Shown: piece after piece, positions 34,819-45,264 of the stretch
How the letters are laid out: the number at the start of each line of letters is the position of its first letter
How positions within the stretch are numbered: the stretch's first letter is position 1
Origin: Roseomonas fluvialis
GTDB lineage: Bacteria; Pseudomonadota; Alphaproteobacteria; Acetobacterales; Acetobacteraceae
Direction: 5' to 3'
Assembly: GCF_022846615.1 (NCBI RefSeq)
Contig: NZ_AP025637.1
Coordinates: forward strand, 2,133,001-2,197,000
Length of the DNA stretch: 64,000 nt
The notes under the pieces: model-generated
The model's database searches: none
Seen by the model: the letters and a program-made list of their open reading frames with translations, nothing else
What the model was told of the DNA's origin: nothing
Made by a program: the position numbers and the translations under genes

Positions 34819-35747
34819 TGGCCTCCGCATCCGTCCTCAGCCCGGGTGGCATCACGGCGGCGAATGTCGCCGTCGCGGCGCCGATGGGCGACATCATGCC
34901 ACCGGTGAAGACGCGCAGCGGCTTCTGGGGCTTCATGTACCGCAACCCCACCATCGCGGTGGGCGGCACCATCGTGCTCGCGATGGTGCTGATGGCGATC
35001 TTCGCGCCGCTGCTGACCTATGCGGACCCGACCTCGCTGGCGCCCGCGCGACGCACGCGCGAACCTTCGGCGCAATACTGGTTCGGCACCGACATGCTGG
35101 GGCGCGACGTCTATTCGCGCGTGATCTACGGCGCGCGGGTGTCGCTGATCGTGGGCTTCTCGGTCGCCATCTGCGCATCCGTCATCGGGCTGACCATCGG
35201 CCTGGTGTCGGGCTTCGTGCGCTGGGCGGACAGCATCATCATGCGCGTGATGGACGGCATGATGTCGATCCCGCCGATCCTGCTGGCGATCGCGCTGATG
35301 GCGCTGACGCGCGGGTCGGTCGGCAACGTCATCCTCGCCATCACCATCGCGGAAGTGCCGCGCGTGTCCCGCCTGGTGCGTGGCGTGGTGCTGAGCCTGC
35401 GCGAACAGCCCTATGTCGATGCCGCGGTGGCGGCGGGCACGCGTACGCCGGTGATCATCTGGCGGCACATCCTGCCCAACACCATCGCGCCCATGACCGT
35501 GCAGGCCACCTTCATCTGCGCGGCCGCGATGATCACGGAATCCATCCTGTCCTTCATCGGTGCCGGCACCCCGCCGATCATCCCGTCCTGGGGGAACATC
35601 ATGGCCGAGGGCCGGGCCCTGTGGCAGGTGAAGCCCTACATCGTGTTCTTCCCCGCGATCTTCCTGTCGATCACGGTGCTGGCGGTGAACATGCTCGGCG
35701 ATGGCCTGCGCGACACGCTCGACCCGCGCATGGCGAAAAGGATCTGA
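34818..35747 (+). CDS. Peptide/opine-type ABC transporter permease, DppC family
   Basis: 309 residues. A longer-than-usual cytoplasmic N-terminus (about 35 residues before [14 protein letters not shown]) precedes six helices. The HWFGTD-type motif is [11 protein letters not shown] and the EAA loop is [19 protein letters not shown], with [12 protein letters not shown] near the end. Start ATG overlaps the DppB stop (TGATG), so the two are translationally coupled. Confidence 0.93.
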   Translation: MASASVLSPGGITAANVAVAAPMGDIMPPVKTRSGFWGFMYRNPTIAVGGTIVLAMVLMAIFAPLLTYADPTSLAPARRTREPSAQYWFGTDMLGRDVYSRVIYGARVSLIVGFSVAICASVIGLTIGLVSGFVRWADSIIMRVMDGMMSIPPILLAIALMALTRGSVGNVILAITIAEVPRVSRLVRGVVLSLREQPYVDAAVAAGTRTPVIIWRHILPNTIAPMTVQATFICAAAMITESILSFIGAGTPPIIPSWGNIMAEGRALWQVKPYIVFFPAIFLSITVLAVNMLGDGLRDTLDPRMAKRI

Positions 35748-35751
35748 TGCG

Positions 35752-36741
35752 GTGGCGCTGCTCGAAGTCGAAAACCTCCAGACGCATTTCCGCGGCGTCG
35801 ATGGCGTCAACCGCGCCGTCGATGGCCTGAACTTCCAGGTCGAGGCGCGCGAGACCGTCGCCATCGTGGGCGAATCCGGCTGCGGCAAGTCGGTCACCGC
35901 CATGTCTATCCTGCGGCTGATCCCCGAGCCACCCGGCAAGATCGCCGGTTCCATCCGATTCGAAGGTCGCGACCTGCTGAAGTGCTCGGACCGCGAGATG
36001 CGCGCCATCCGCGGCAACGAGATCAGCATGATCTTCCAGGAGCCGATGACCTCGCTGAACCCGGTGCTGACCGTGGGCCGGCAGATCGGCGAGACGCTGC
36101 GCCTGCACCAGGGCCTGTCGGCCCAGGCCGCCGAGGCCCGCGCGGTCGAGATGCTGGACTTGGTCGGCATCCCGGAAGCCAAGCGCCGCGTGCGCGAATA
36201 CCCGCATCAACTCTCCGGCGGCATGCGGCAACGCGTGATGATCGCGATCGCACTGGCGTGCAATCCGAAGCTGCTGATCGCGGACGAACCGACCACGGCG
36301 CTGGACGTGACCATCCAGGCGCAGATCCTCGATTTGATGCGCGACCTCAAGCGCACGGTGGGCGCGGCCATCGTCATCATCACCCATGACCTGGGCGTGG
36401 TGGCCGAGGTCGCGGAGCGCGTCATCGTCATGTACGCCGGCCGCAAGGTCGAGGAAGCGGCCGTCGGCCCGCTGTTCCGCAACCCGCGCCACCCCTATAC
36501 GCAGGGGCTGCTGGGTTCGATGCCGAAGCTCGGTTCGTCGCTGACGGGCACCGAGACGCGGCTGCAGGAGATCCCGGGCCTGGTGCCGAGCCTGAAGCGC
36601 AAGCTCGATGGCTGCGTCTTCGCCTCGCGCTGCCCGCACGCGACCGACCTCTGCACCAAGGTCGCGCCCGCGCTCGAGGAAAAGGCACCGGGCCACATCG
36701 CGGCCTGCCACTACGCCATCAAGGACGCCGTCGCCGCATGA
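35752..36741 (+). CDS. Peptide ABC transporter ATP-binding protein, DppD family
   Basis: 329 residues from a GTG four bases after the permease stop; the nearby ATG is out of frame. Walker [14 protein letters not shown], signature [12 protein letters not shown], Walker [13 protein letters not shown]. The C-terminal oligopeptide/dipeptide domain has CPHATDLC cysteines that may hold an Fe-S cluster as in other Opp/Dpp ATPases. Four-base overlap with DppF. Confidence 0.92.
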   Translation: MALLEVENLQTHFRGVDGVNRAVDGLNFQVEARETVAIVGESGCGKSVTAMSILRLIPEPPGKIAGSIRFEGRDLLKCSDREMRAIRGNEISMIFQEPMTSLNPVLTVGRQIGETLRLHQGLSAQAAEARAVEMLDLVGIPEAKRRVREYPHQLSGGMRQRVMIAIALACNPKLLIADEPTTALDVTIQAQILDLMRDLKRTVGAAIVIITHDLGVVAEVAERVIVMYAGRKVEEAAVGPLFRNPRHPYTQGLLGSMPKLGSSLTGTETRLQEIPGLVPSLKRKLDGCVFASRCPHATDLCTKVAPALEEKAPGHIAACHYAIKDAVAA

Positions 36742-37769
36742 GCACCCCGATCCTCGAGGTCAACGACCTCAAGAAGCACTTCCCGATCCATGGCGGGTTC
36801 TTCGGCGGGCGGACCGGCTCGGTCTTCGCAGTGGATGGCGTCTCCTTCTCCATCAACAAGGGGGAGACGCTGTCGCTGGTGGGCGAATCGGGCTGCGGGA
36901 AATCCACAGTCGGCAAGGCCATCCTGCGGCTGTTCCCGCTCACCTCCGGCCAGGTGATCCTGGACGGCAAGCGCATCGACGACATGGCGGCCGGCACGCT
37001 GCGGCCCATGCGCCGGCGGATGCAGGTGGTCTTCCAGGACCCCTTCAGCAGCCTCAACCCGCGCATGCGTGTGCGCGACATCCTGGCCGAACCAATCCGC
37101 AACTTCGGCCTCGCCAAGGACTCTGCCGACATCGAGCGCAAGGTGGCCGAACTGATGGACCGCGTGCGCCTGCCGCGCGATGCGGTGGGGCGCTGGCCGC
37201 ATGAATTCTCGGGCGGGCAGCGGCAGCGCATCTGCATCGCGCGCGCTCTGGCGGCCGACCCGGACCTGATCATCTGCGACGAGGCGGTCTCCGCGCTCGA
37301 CGTGTCCGTGAAGGCGCAGATAGTGAACCTGCTGCAGGACCTGCAGAAGGAACTGGGCCTCGCGATGCTGTTCATCAGCCACGACCTGGCGATCGTCGAA
37401 CACATGACGCACCGCGTCGCTGTGATGTATCTCGGCAAGATCGTGGAAGTCGCGCCGAAGCGTGCACTTTTTTCGGCGCCGAAGCACCCCTATACCGAAG
37501 CCCTGCTTTCCGCCGTGCCGGTGCCCGAACCCGGCGCGCAGCGCGAACGCATCATCCTGACCGGCGATGTGCCGTCCCCGATCAAGCCGCCCAAGGGCTG
37601 CCGCTTCCACACCCGCTGCCCCTATGCCTTCGACCGCTGCCGCAAGGACGAACCCCAGCTGCGCCAGACCGAGGAAGGCCACTGGGCAGCCTGCCACCTG
37701 CACGACCGCCCCGCCGCGGAGAACCCGCTGTCCGGCGCGCGCGGTGCGGCGGTGATCGCACATCACTGA
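36738..37769 (+). CDS. Peptide ABC transporter ATP-binding protein, DppF family
   Basis: 343 residues. Walker [14 protein letters not shown], signature [12 protein letters not shown], Walker [14 protein letters not shown]-terminal oligopeptide domain with CPYAFDRC. Partners DppD as the second ATPase. Closes the transporter operon; a molybdenum hydroxylase operon follows after 153 bp with no obvious terminator between, so read-through is possible. Confidence 0.92.
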   Translation: MSTPILEVNDLKKHFPIHGGFFGGRTGSVFAVDGVSFSINKGETLSLVGESGCGKSTVGKAILRLFPLTSGQVILDGKRIDDMAAGTLRPMRRRMQVVFQDPFSSLNPRMRVRDILAEPIRNFGLAKDSADIERKVAELMDRVRLPRDAVGRWPHEFSGGQRQRICIARALAADPDLIICDEAVSALDVSVKAQIVNLLQDLQKELGLAMLFISHDLAIVEHMTHRVAVMYLGKIVEVAPKRALFSAPKHPYTEALLSAVPVPEPGAQRERIILTGDVPSPIKPPKGCRFHTRCPYAFDRCRKDEPQLRQTEEGHWAACHLHDRPAAENPLSGARGAAVIAHH

Positions 37770-37922
37770 CCGCGCTGTTGCGAGCGGTTCGCAATCTTCG
37801 GACCGCCTCGCTGCGCGCGCTGTCGGACGCTTGACGAAGCGGGGGCTGCAGGGCGAGGCTTGCGCCATCACGCCCGGGCGCCACATGCCCGAAATCCAGA
37901 CACAAGCTTGGGGAGACGCGCA

Positions 37923-38426
<504 letters not shown>

Positions 38427-38442
38427 GGCCGCGTCGCGCCGC

Positions 38443-38539
38443 GAGGCGCGCGGACCGCGCAGGTGCGCCCCAGGGCGCGCCGAACGCGCAGGCGCGCAGC
38501 AGGGCGCGCGGACCGCGAGAGGGCGCGCAGATGCGCCCC
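38443..38539. repeat. Three imperfect GC-rich repeats of about 29 bp between Mo hydroxylase genes
   Basis: Copies at 38443-38471, 38472-38500 and 38501-38539, each with a GGCGCGCGGACCGCG-like core. The palindrome GCGCGGACCGCGC recurs. The 15-mer GCGCGGACCGCGCAG at 38448 is also found at 45353, inside the dispersed element there. It occupies most of the 166-bp gap between the small and large subunit genes. Confidence 0.8.
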
Positions 38540-38592
38540 AACAACCGGCCCGGCAAATCCCGGGCGATACAACAATTGGGAGCGAAACGACC

Positions 38593-40983
38593 ATGAACGT
38601 GGTGGCACCCTTCGAGGGCATCGGCGCCAGTCTGCGCCGCAAGGAAGACTTCCGTTTCCTGCGCGGCCGCGGCGCCTATACCGACGATTTCAACCGCCAG
38701 GGCCAGCTGCATGCGTGGATTCTGCGCAGCCCGCATGCCCATGCGCGGTTGGCCGCGGTGGACACGTCGGCGGCGGCGAAGATGCCCGGCGTGGTCGCGG
38801 TCTTCACCGGCGCCGACATGGCGAAGGACAATATCGGCGGCCTTCCTTGCGGCTGGCAGATCCACAACAAGGACGGCTCGCCGATGGCCGAGCCGCCGCA
38901 TCCGGTGCTGGCGCAGGACAAGGTGCGCCATGTGGGTGACCCGGTCGCCGTTGCCATCGCCGCCACGCGCGAACAGGCGCGCGACGCGGCCGAAGCCATC
39001 GCCGTCACCTACGATGTGCTGCCCGCCGCCGTGAACATGCTGGACGCGGTGAAGCCGGGGGCACCGGCGGTGCATGATGGCGTGGCGGGGAACCTCTGCT
39101 ACGACTGGCACATCGGCGACAAGGCGGTGCTGGATGCGGCCTTTGCGCAGGCGCACAAGATCGTCTCGCTCGACATGGTCAACAACCGGCTGATCCCGAA
39201 CGCGATGGAACCGCGTGCGGCACTGGGTGAGTTCGACCAGACGACCGGCGACTACACGCTGCACACCACCAGCCAGAACCCGCACGTCATCCGCCTGCTG
39301 ATGGGCGCGAACGTGCTGCACATCCCGGAATCCAAGCTGCGCGTGGTCGCACCCGATGTCGGCGGTGGCTTCGGGTCCAAGATCTACCACTATGCCGAGG
39401 AAGCGATCGTCACCTGGTCCGCCGGCAAGCTCGGCCGGCCGGTGAAGTGGACCGCCGACCGTTCGGAATCCTTCATGTCGGACGCGCATGGGCGCGACCA
39501 CATCTCGAACGCGCAACTCGCGCTCGATGCCAACGGCAAGATCCTCGGCCTGAAGGTGCACACCCACGCGAACATGGGCGCGTACCTGTCCACCTTCGCG
39601 CCCTGCGTGCCGACCTACCTGTACGCCACGCTGCTGGCGGGCACCTACACCACGCCGGTGATCTATTGCGAGGTGAAGGCGGTCTTCACCAACACCGTCC
39701 CGGTCGATGCCTATCGCGGCGCCGGCCGGCCTGAGGCGACCTTCCTGCTGGAACGCCTGATGGACGTGGCGGCGCAGGAGACCGGCATCGACCGCGTCGA
39801 ACTCCGTCGGCGCAACTTCATCCAGCCCGGCCAGTTTCCTTACCAGACGCCGGTCGCGCTGCAATACGACAGCGGCAACTACCAGGCGACGCTCGACCAG
39901 GCGCTGGTCACCGCCGACTGGGCCGGCTTCGAAGCACGCCGCGCCGAAGCGGCGAAGCGCGGCAAGCTGCGGGGCATCGGCATCTCGACCTACCTCGAGG
40001 CCTGCGGCATCGCGCCCTCGGCCGTGGTGGGCTCGCTCGGCGCGCGCGCCGGCCTGTACGAAGTCGGCACCATCCGCGTGCACCCCACCGGCAGCGTCAC
40101 GGTGCTGACCGGCGCGCACAGCCACGGCCAGGGCCACGAGACCACCTTCGCGCAACTGGTCGCCGACAAGCTCGGCGTGCCGACCGCGCAGGTCGACATC
40201 GTGCATGGCGATACCGCCAAGGTGCCTTTCGGCATGGGCACCTACGGGTCGCGCTCGCTCGCCGTCGGCGGCTCCGCGATGATGAAGGCGATGGACAAGA
40301 TCATCGCCAAGGGCAAGCGCATCGCCGCCCACCTGATGGAAGCCGATGTCGACGACATCGAATTCGACCGTGGCACCTTCCGCGTGGCGGGCACCGACAA
40401 GACGAAGGCGCTGGTCGACATCTCCGTCGCCGCCTATGTGCCGCACAACTACCCGATCGAGGAACTCGAACCCGGGCTCGAGGAAACCGCCTTCTACGAC
40501 CCCAAGAACTTCACCTATCCCGGCGGCTGCCACATCGCCGAGGTCGAGATCTGCCCCGACACCGGCAAGGTCTCCATGGTGAACTTCACCGCGGTCGATG
40601 ATGTGGGCCGCGTCATCAACCCGATGATCGTGGAAGGGCAGGTGCAGGGCGGCATCGCGCAGGGTATCGGCCAGGCGCTGCTCGAGACCTGCGTCTACGA
40701 CGCCGACGGCCAGCTGCTGTCGGGGTCCATGATGGACTACACGATGCCGCGCGCGGACGACCTGGCACCCGTGTCTGTCGCGACCCATACCACGCTGTGC
40801 ACGCACAATCCGCTGGGCGTGAAGGGCTGCGGGGAGGTCGGCGCGATCGGCTCGCCGCCCGCCGTCATCAACGCCGTGGTCGATGCGCTGCGCGACTATG
40901 GCGTGCGGACCCTGGACATGCCCGCGACACCGTCCAAGATCTGGCAGATCGTCAATGGTGGCCGCCGGATGGCGGCGGAATAG
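38593..40983 (+). CDS. Mo-binding large subunit, xanthine dehydrogenase family (form II CoxL-like)
   Basis: 796 residues. The active-site loop is AYRGAGR (residues 373-379), the form II signature, not AYxCSFR of true aerobic CO dehydrogenase. The catalytic Glu748 lies in [24 protein letters not shown] binds the molybdopterin cytosine dinucleotide. So it is an aldehyde or N-heterocycle hydroxylase rather than a CO oxidiser. Context with a large uptake system suggests hydroxylation of an imported compound. Confidence 0.93.
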   Translation: MNVVAPFEGIGASLRRKEDFRFLRGRGAYTDDFNRQGQLHAWILRSPHAHARLAAVDTSAAAKMPGVVAVFTGADMAKDNIGGLPCGWQIHNKDGSPMAEPPHPVLAQDKVRHVGDPVAVAIAATREQARDAAEAIAVTYDVLPAAVNMLDAVKPGAPAVHDGVAGNLCYDWHIGDKAVLDAAFAQAHKIVSLDMVNNRLIPNAMEPRAALGEFDQTTGDYTLHTTSQNPHVIRLLMGANVLHIPESKLRVVAPDVGGGFGSKIYHYAEEAIVTWSAGKLGRPVKWTADRSESFMSDAHGRDHISNAQLALDANGKILGLKVHTHANMGAYLSTFAPCVPTYLYATLLAGTYTTPVIYCEVKAVFTNTVPVDAYRGAGRPEATFLLERLMDVAAQETGIDRVELRRRNFIQPGQFPYQTPVALQYDSGNYQATLDQALVTADWAGFEARRAEAAKRGKLRGIGISTYLEACGIAPSAVVGSLGARAGLYEVGTIRVHPTGSVTVLTGAHSHGQGHETTFAQLVADKLGVPTAQVDIVHGDTAKVPFGMGTYGSRSLAVGGSAMMKAMDKIIAKGKRIAAHLMEADVDDIEFDRGTFRVAGTDKTKALVDISVAAYVPHNYPIEELEPGLEETAFYDPKNFTYPGGCHIAEVEICPDTGKVSMVNFTAVDDVGRVINPMIVEGQVQGGIAQGIGQALLETCVYDADGQLLSGSMMDYTMPRADDLAPVSVATHTTLCTHNPLGVKGCGEVGAIGSPPAVINAVVDALRDYGVRTLDMPATPSKIWQIVNGGRRMAAE

Positions 40984-41055
40984 ACAACCGGAAGGCCCGC
41001 CGGGCCGGGGCCGCGCAGCCCCGCCCCGCGGTCCGCGACGCAAGGAGCGACGACC

Positions 41056-41847
41056 ATGTATGATTTCGCCTACCACAAGCCGGGCTCCGTCGCCGATGCG
41101 GTGAAGCTCCTGGCCGATCCGGACGCCAAGGCCATCTCGGGTGGGCACACGCTGCTGCCCGCGCTGAAGCATCGGCTCAACAAGCCCTCCGCGCTGGTCG
41201 ACCTGTCGGGCATCGCGGAACTGAAGGGCATCAAGCGCGTCGGCAACGCCATCGTGATCGGCGCGCTGACCCGCCATGTGGATGTCGCCACCAGCGCCGA
41301 GGTGAAGGCCGCGATCCCCGCGCTCGCGTACATGGCCTCGCATATCGGTGACGTGCAGGTGCGCAATCGCGGCACCATCGGCGGGTCGGTGTCGAACAAC
41401 GACCCGGCGGCGGACTACCCCGGCGCGGTGCTGGGGCTGGGCGCCACGATCCACACGAGCAGCCGCAAGATCGCCGCCGACGACTTCTTCCTCGGCATGT
41501 TCACCACCGCGCTGGAACCCGGCGAGATCCTCACCGCCGTCGAATTCCCGATCGTCGACAAGGCCGGCTACGCCAAGATGAAGAACCCGGCCAGCCGCTA
41601 CGTCATGGCGGGCGTCTTCGTCTCGAAGGCCGGCGGCACGGTCCGCGTCGCGGTGAACGGCGCGGGCCCCTGCGTGTTCCGCCAGGCGGCGATGGAGGCC
41701 GCGCTCGCCGCCAACTGGTCGCCCGATGCGGTGGCGAACATCAAGCAGGCGCCGGACGACCTGAACTCCGACATCCATGGCAGCGCCGAATACCGCGCCC
41801 ACCTGGTCGGCGTGATGGCGAAGCGCGCGATCGCCGCCGCCGGCTGA
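41056..41847 (+). CDS. FAD-binding medium subunit of Mo hydroxylase (CoxM-like)
   Basis: 263 residues, FAD-binding domain of the molybdopterin dehydrogenase family: AISGGHTLLPALKHR holds the pyrophosphate and NRGTIGGSVSNNDPAADYP the second FAD motif. Completes the three-subunit enzyme. CAAGGAGCGACG precedes the ATG. A strong hairpin terminator follows. Confidence 0.93.
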   Translation: MYDFAYHKPGSVADAVKLLADPDAKAISGGHTLLPALKHRLNKPSALVDLSGIAELKGIKRVGNAIVIGALTRHVDVATSAEVKAAIPALAYMASHIGDVQVRNRGTIGGSVSNNDPAADYPGAVLGLGATIHTSSRKIAADDFFLGMFTTALEPGEILTAVEFPIVDKAGYAKMKNPASRYVMAGVFVSKAGGTVRVAVNGAGPCVFRQAAMEAALAANWSPDAVANIKQAPDDLNSDIHGSAEYRAHLVGVMAKRAIAAAG

Positions 41848-41867
41848 CACGTATCGCGGCACCGCGA

Positions 41868-41897
41868 AGGGCCGGGCGCGCCACGCCCGGCCCTTTT
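41868..41897 (+). terminator. Rho-independent terminator after the Mo hydroxylase operon
   Basis: Perfect 11-bp stem, AGGGCCGGGCG with CGCCCGGCCCT, five-base loop, then TTTT. It lies 20 bases past the FAD-subunit stop and separates this operon from the AtzH-like gene group. Confidence 0.82.
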
Positions 41898-41950
41898 GCG
41901 TTCCGGGCCGCTGCGCGTCATGCTCGCGCAAATACCGGGAGTCGCATGCG

Positions 41951-42355
41951 ATGGAGATCGACAACCCCGACGTGATCGCCGAGGCCCGTGCGGTCTTCGA
42001 CCGCTACGAGGCCGCGATCGCCGGCAACGACACAGATGTGCTCGATGCCTCCTTCTGGCCGGACCCGCGCACCGTGCGCTTCGGCGTGACGGAAATCCTG
42101 TATGGCATCGACGCCATCCGCGCCTTCCGCGCCACGGTGAAGACCTACGCCGCGCGCATCACGCGAAAGGTCCACATCACATCCTTCGGCCGCGACTTCG
42201 CCTGCACGCACCTGGAATACGAACGCGTCGGCACCGGCCTGGTGGGGCGCGAGACCAAGATCATGGTGCGCCTGCCCGACCACGGCTGGCGCGTGGTATC
42301 CGCGCATGTCTCGCTGCTCGCGGGGCATGATCCCGGCCGCACGCAGAAAGGGTGA
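41951..42355 (+). CDS. AtzH-like / DUF3225 (HpxZ-type) small NTF2-fold protein
   Basis: 134 residues with an SnoaL/NTF2-like fold pattern: PDVIAEARAVFDRYEAAI, TVRFGVTEILYGIDAIRAF and WRVVSAHVSLL. Related proteins occur with allophanate or amidase genes (AtzH) and with oxalurate breakdown (HpxZ), in amide-nitrogen catabolism. It starts a three-gene unit with the isomerase and DAO oxidase. Biochemical role of the family is not settled. Confidence 0.8.
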   Translation: MEIDNPDVIAEARAVFDRYEAAIAGNDTDVLDASFWPDPRTVRFGVTEILYGIDAIRAFRATVKTYAARITRKVHITSFGRDFACTHLEYERVGTGLVGRETKIMVRLPDHGWRVVSAHVSLLAGHDPGRTQKG

Positions 42356-42362
42356 GGGCGCC

Positions 42363-43013
42363 ATGGGCCAGACCGTCGAGTGCTTCTACACCCTGTCCAG
42401 CCCGTGGATGTATTTCGCGGGACCGCAACTCACCGACATCGTGAAGCGCCAGGGCGCGACGCTGGTGTTGAAGCCCTATGATTTCCGCCTGGTCATCAAG
42501 CACACCGGCGGCATCCCGCTGCGCACGCGTCCCGAACCAAGGCAGGACTATCACGCGCTGGAACTGGACCGCTGGTCGCGCCACCTGAACATGCCCATCA
42601 AGCTGAAGCCGAAGCACTATCCGCCGACCGACCAGCGCCCCGCCGGGCGCATGGTGATGGCCGCGCAGGCGCGCGGGATGGACGCGCAGGCGCTCAGCCA
42701 CGCCATCCTGCACGCATTGTGGGTCGATGAACGCGACATCGCCGACCCGCGCGTGCGCGTGGCCATCGCCGAGGACGAAGGCCTGCCCGGCGATGCCCTG
42801 CACCGCGAGGAAGAAAGCCAGTCCGTCATGGCCGAATGGGACCGCAACAACCAGGAGGCCGTGGCCCGCGGCGTCTTCGGTGCGCCGACCTTCTTCTGCG
42901 ACGACCTGTTCCTCTGGGGCCAGGACCGGCTGTTCTTCCTGGACCAGTACCTGTCCGGCGTGCAGGTGCAGTCCGGCCCGTCCAAGGTGATCGGCAAGAC
43001 GCGCGCCTCATGA
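42363..43013 (+). CDS. 2-hydroxychromene-2-carboxylate isomerase / DsbA-fold GST kappa-like protein
   Basis: 216 residues. Thioredoxin fold with Ser in place of the usual CxxC at YTLSSPWMYFA, a helical insert, and GVFGAPTFFCDDLFLWGQDRL, here in part FGAPTFF, the cis-Pro motif. Family members isomerise glutathione-linked aromatic catabolites or reduce substrates with glutathione. ATG at 42363 seven bases after the AtzH-like stop; overlaps the next gene by four bases. Confidence 0.87.
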   Translation: MGQTVECFYTLSSPWMYFAGPQLTDIVKRQGATLVLKPYDFRLVIKHTGGIPLRTRPEPRQDYHALELDRWSRHLNMPIKLKPKHYPPTDQRPAGRMVMAAQARGMDAQALSHAILHALWVDERDIADPRVRVAIAEDEGLPGDALHREEESQSVMAEWDRNNQEAVARGVFGAPTFFCDDLFLWGQDRLFFLDQYLSGVQVQSGPSKVIGKTRAS

Positions 43014-44272
43014 GCCGCCACGTCGCGATCATCGGTGCGGGCATCGTCGGCGCGTGTTCGGCCATCGAGGCGTTGCGCGAGGGATACCGCGTCACGTTGA
43101 TCGACCCGGCCGACCCGGGCGGCGAACAGGCGGCCTCCTACGGCAATGGCTGCTGGCTCAGCCCGATGTCGGTCATCCCGCCGGCCGTCCCCGGGCTGTG
43201 GAAGAAGATTCCGAAATTCCTGGCCGACCCGCTGGGCCCGCTGGCCATCCGTTGGTCCTACCTCCCGCGCGTTGCCCCCTGGCTGGTGCAATACCTGCGC
43301 GCCGGCTGGACCTGGGCCCGTGTCGAGGACGCCGCGCGCGCATTGCGCCCACTGGTGGTCGATGCCCCCGCGCTGCACGCCGCCCTCGCCGAGGAAGCCG
43401 GCGTCGGCCACCTGATCGAACGGCGTGGGCTGATCTACATCTATCCGTCCCGCGCCGATTTCGCGGCCGAGGCCAAGGCCTGGGAGATTCGCCAGAAGGT
43501 CGGCGTCCGCTGGATGGAACTCGACGCGAATGACCTGCGCCAGCGCGAACCCGACCTCGACCGCCGCTACACCTTCGGCGTCATGGTCGAGGAAGGCGGG
43601 CACTGCACCGACCCCGGCGCCTATGTGGCTGCGCTGGTGGCCCATGCGGTGGGGCAGGGGGCGTCGCTGGTGCGCGCCCGCGCCACCGGCTTCCGGGTCG
43701 AGGGTGGCCGCCTGCGCGCGGTCACGACCGACCAGGGAGAGGTCGCCGCCGATGCCGCCGTGATCGCTGCCGGGGCGCACGCCAAGCCGCTCGCCGCCGC
43801 GCTGGGCGATGCCGTCCCGCTCGAGACCGAGCGCGGCTACCACGCCCAGTTGACAGACCCCGAGGTCGCGCCGCGGCACGGCCTGATGCCCTCGGATGGC
43901 AAGATGTCGATCATGCGCACGGCGGGCGGGCTGCGCTGCGCCGGCCAGGTCGAGATCGCGGGCCTCGAGGCCGCGCCGAACTGGAAGCGCGCCGAAATCC
44001 TGCGCGACCACCTGGTCTCCTGCTTCCCCGGCCTGCCGCGCGACCTGCCGGCCAGCCGCGTGAAGGTCTGGATGGGCCATCGCCCCTCCATGCCGGATGG
44101 CAAGCCCTGCCTGGGCCCGTCCAGTGCCACGGCCGACGTGATCCATGCCTTCGGCCATGGCCATACCGGCCTGGTGGCGGGCGCGCGGACCGGGCGGATC
44201 GTGGCCGCGCTGCTGGGCGGGCGGGCGCCGGAAATCCCGATCGGATCCTTTGACCCCCGCCGATTCGCGTAA
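43010..44272 (+). CDS. FAD-dependent oxidoreductase, D-amino acid dehydrogenase (DadA)-like
   Basis: 420 residues. FAD motif VAIIGAGIVGACSA at the N-terminus, DAO-type substrate domain, C-terminal FGHGHTGLVAGARTGRIV. Probably oxidises a D-amino acid or related amine on the cytoplasmic face of the membrane. ATGA overlap with the isomerase gene implies joint expression. Second DAO-family enzyme in the window, distinct from the one at 5.4 kb. Confidence 0.88.
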   Translation: MSRHVAIIGAGIVGACSAIEALREGYRVTLIDPADPGGEQAASYGNGCWLSPMSVIPPAVPGLWKKIPKFLADPLGPLAIRWSYLPRVAPWLVQYLRAGWTWARVEDAARALRPLVVDAPALHAALAEEAGVGHLIERRGLIYIYPSRADFAAEAKAWEIRQKVGVRWMELDANDLRQREPDLDRRYTFGVMVEEGGHCTDPGAYVAALVAHAVGQGASLVRARATGFRVEGGRLRAVTTDQGEVAADAAVIAAGAHAKPLAAALGDAVPLETERGYHAQLTDPEVAPRHGLMPSDGKMSIMRTAGGLRCAGQVEIAGLEAAPNWKRAEILRDHLVSCFPGLPRDLPASRVKVWMGHRPSMPDGKPCLGPSSATADVIHAFGHGHTGLVAGARTGRIVAALLGGRAPEIPIGSFDPRRFA

Positions 44273-44381
44273 GGCGCGAGAACCCCTTTTTCACTCGCTT
44301 TCCCATTTGCGCAGTGCCATCTTGACACGTAGCGGCCCTGCATCCCGCAGGATCGCCTCTAGTTTGTGGACCTGCAGGAAC

Positions 44382-45164
44382 GTGTCTGAATTCGATAATC
44401 AGGGTGGCGCCGGGCCGATCGAGGCCGAGGTGAAGTGGTACAATGGCCGCAAGGGCTTCGGCTTCGTGCTTGGACCGGACGGCACCGACGTCTTCTTCCA
44501 TGCCTCGGCCTTGACCGAGGCCGGGATCGAACCCCCGGACACCGGCGACAAGCTGGTGTGCGAAATCGGCACGGACCGCCAGGGCCGTCGCCTCGTGACC
44601 CGCATCGTTGAGCTGAAGCGTGGCGAAGGCGGCGGCGCCGGTGCGCGCCCGCCCCGGCGCGACTTCGGCGATCGTCCGCCGCGGCGTGACTTCGGCGGCC
44701 CGGGTGGCGGTGGTGGCTTCGGCGACCGTCCGCCGCGGCGCGACTTCGGCGGCGGCGGCGGCTTCGGCGACCGTCCCCCGCGGCGCGACTTCGGCGGCGG
44801 CGGCGGCGGTGGCTTCGGCGATCGTCCCCCGCGGCGCGACTTCGGTGGCGGCGGTGGCTTCGGCGGTGGTGGTGGTGGCTTCGGCGATCGTCCGCCGCGC
44901 GCCTTCGGCGACCGTCCGCCGCGGCGCGATTTCGGCGGCCGGGACGAAGGTGGCCCGACCTACGACGTGGCCGGCACGGTCAAGTGGTTCGACCAGGTCC
45001 GCGGCTTCGGCTTCGTCACGCCGGAAGATGGCGGCCAGGACGTGTTCCTGCATTCCTCGGTCCTGCAGCGCGCGGGCAAGCAGGACGTGCAGCAGGGCGA
45101 GAAAGTCTCGCTCGAGGTGCGCGACGGCCAGCGCGGCCGCCAGGCCGTGAACATGAAGGACTGA
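44382..45164 (+). CDS. Dual cold-shock-domain protein with Arg/Gly-rich linker
   Basis: 260 residues from GTG 44382 (GCAGGAAC upstream). Cold-shock domain 1 at about 12-80 (RNP1 KGFGFV, RNP2 DVFFHAS) and domain 2 at about 195-260 (RGFGFV, DVFLHSS). They are joined by a 100-residue linker of seven RPPRRDFG-type units with Gly runs, one truncated to RPPRAFG. This resembles RGG-box RNA-binding tails. Likely an RNA chaperone in cold or stationary growth. A strong terminator follows. Confidence 0.92.
   Translation: MSEFDNQGGAGPIEAEVKWYNGRKGFGFVLGPDGTDVFFHASALTEAGIEPPDTGDKLVCEIGTDRQGRRLVTRIVELKRGEGGGAGARPPRRDFGDRPPRRDFGGPGGGGGFGDRPPRRDFGGGGGFGDRPPRRDFGGGGGGGFGDRPPRRDFGGGGGFGGGGGGFGDRPPRAFGDRPPRRDFGGRDEGGPTYDVAGTVKWFDQVRGFGFVTPEDGGQDVFLHSSVLQRAGKQDVQQGEKVSLEVRDGQRGRQAVNMKD
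44641..44945 (+). repeat. In-frame nucleotide repeat encoding the RPPRRDFG linker
   Basis: Six intact and one truncated copies of the RPPRRDFG codon block, separated by GGC/GGT runs of varying length. Such in-frame repeats can expand or shrink by slippage, changing linker length without breaking the frame. Located wholly between the two cold-shock domains. Confidence 0.85.
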
Positions 45165-45189
45165 TCCTTCGCGGATCGGTTCGGGACAG

Positions 45190-45222
45190 CCCCGCGGTCG
45201 CAAGGCCGCGGGGTTTTTCTTT
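45190..45222 (+). terminator. Rho-independent terminator after the cold-shock gene
   Basis: An 8-bp stem, CCCCGCGG with CCGCGGGG, an eight-base loop and a tail of five T followed by CTTT. It begins 25 bases after the stop codon. Canonical and strong. Confidence 0.88.
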
Positions 45223-45264
45223 GCCTGGCGTTCAGTACGCGGGGCGCATGGTCGGACGCGACGG

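Noticed and set aside
30399-34830. Long minus-strand open frames opposite the receptor array and permease
   Set aside because: They run across several clear + strand genes and gaps, without family motifs or ribosome sites.
44322-44327. TTGACA as a -35 box for the cold-shock gene
   Set aside because: No acceptable -10 element at 16-18 bp; position 60 bp from the start is plausible, but evidence is too thin to annotate.
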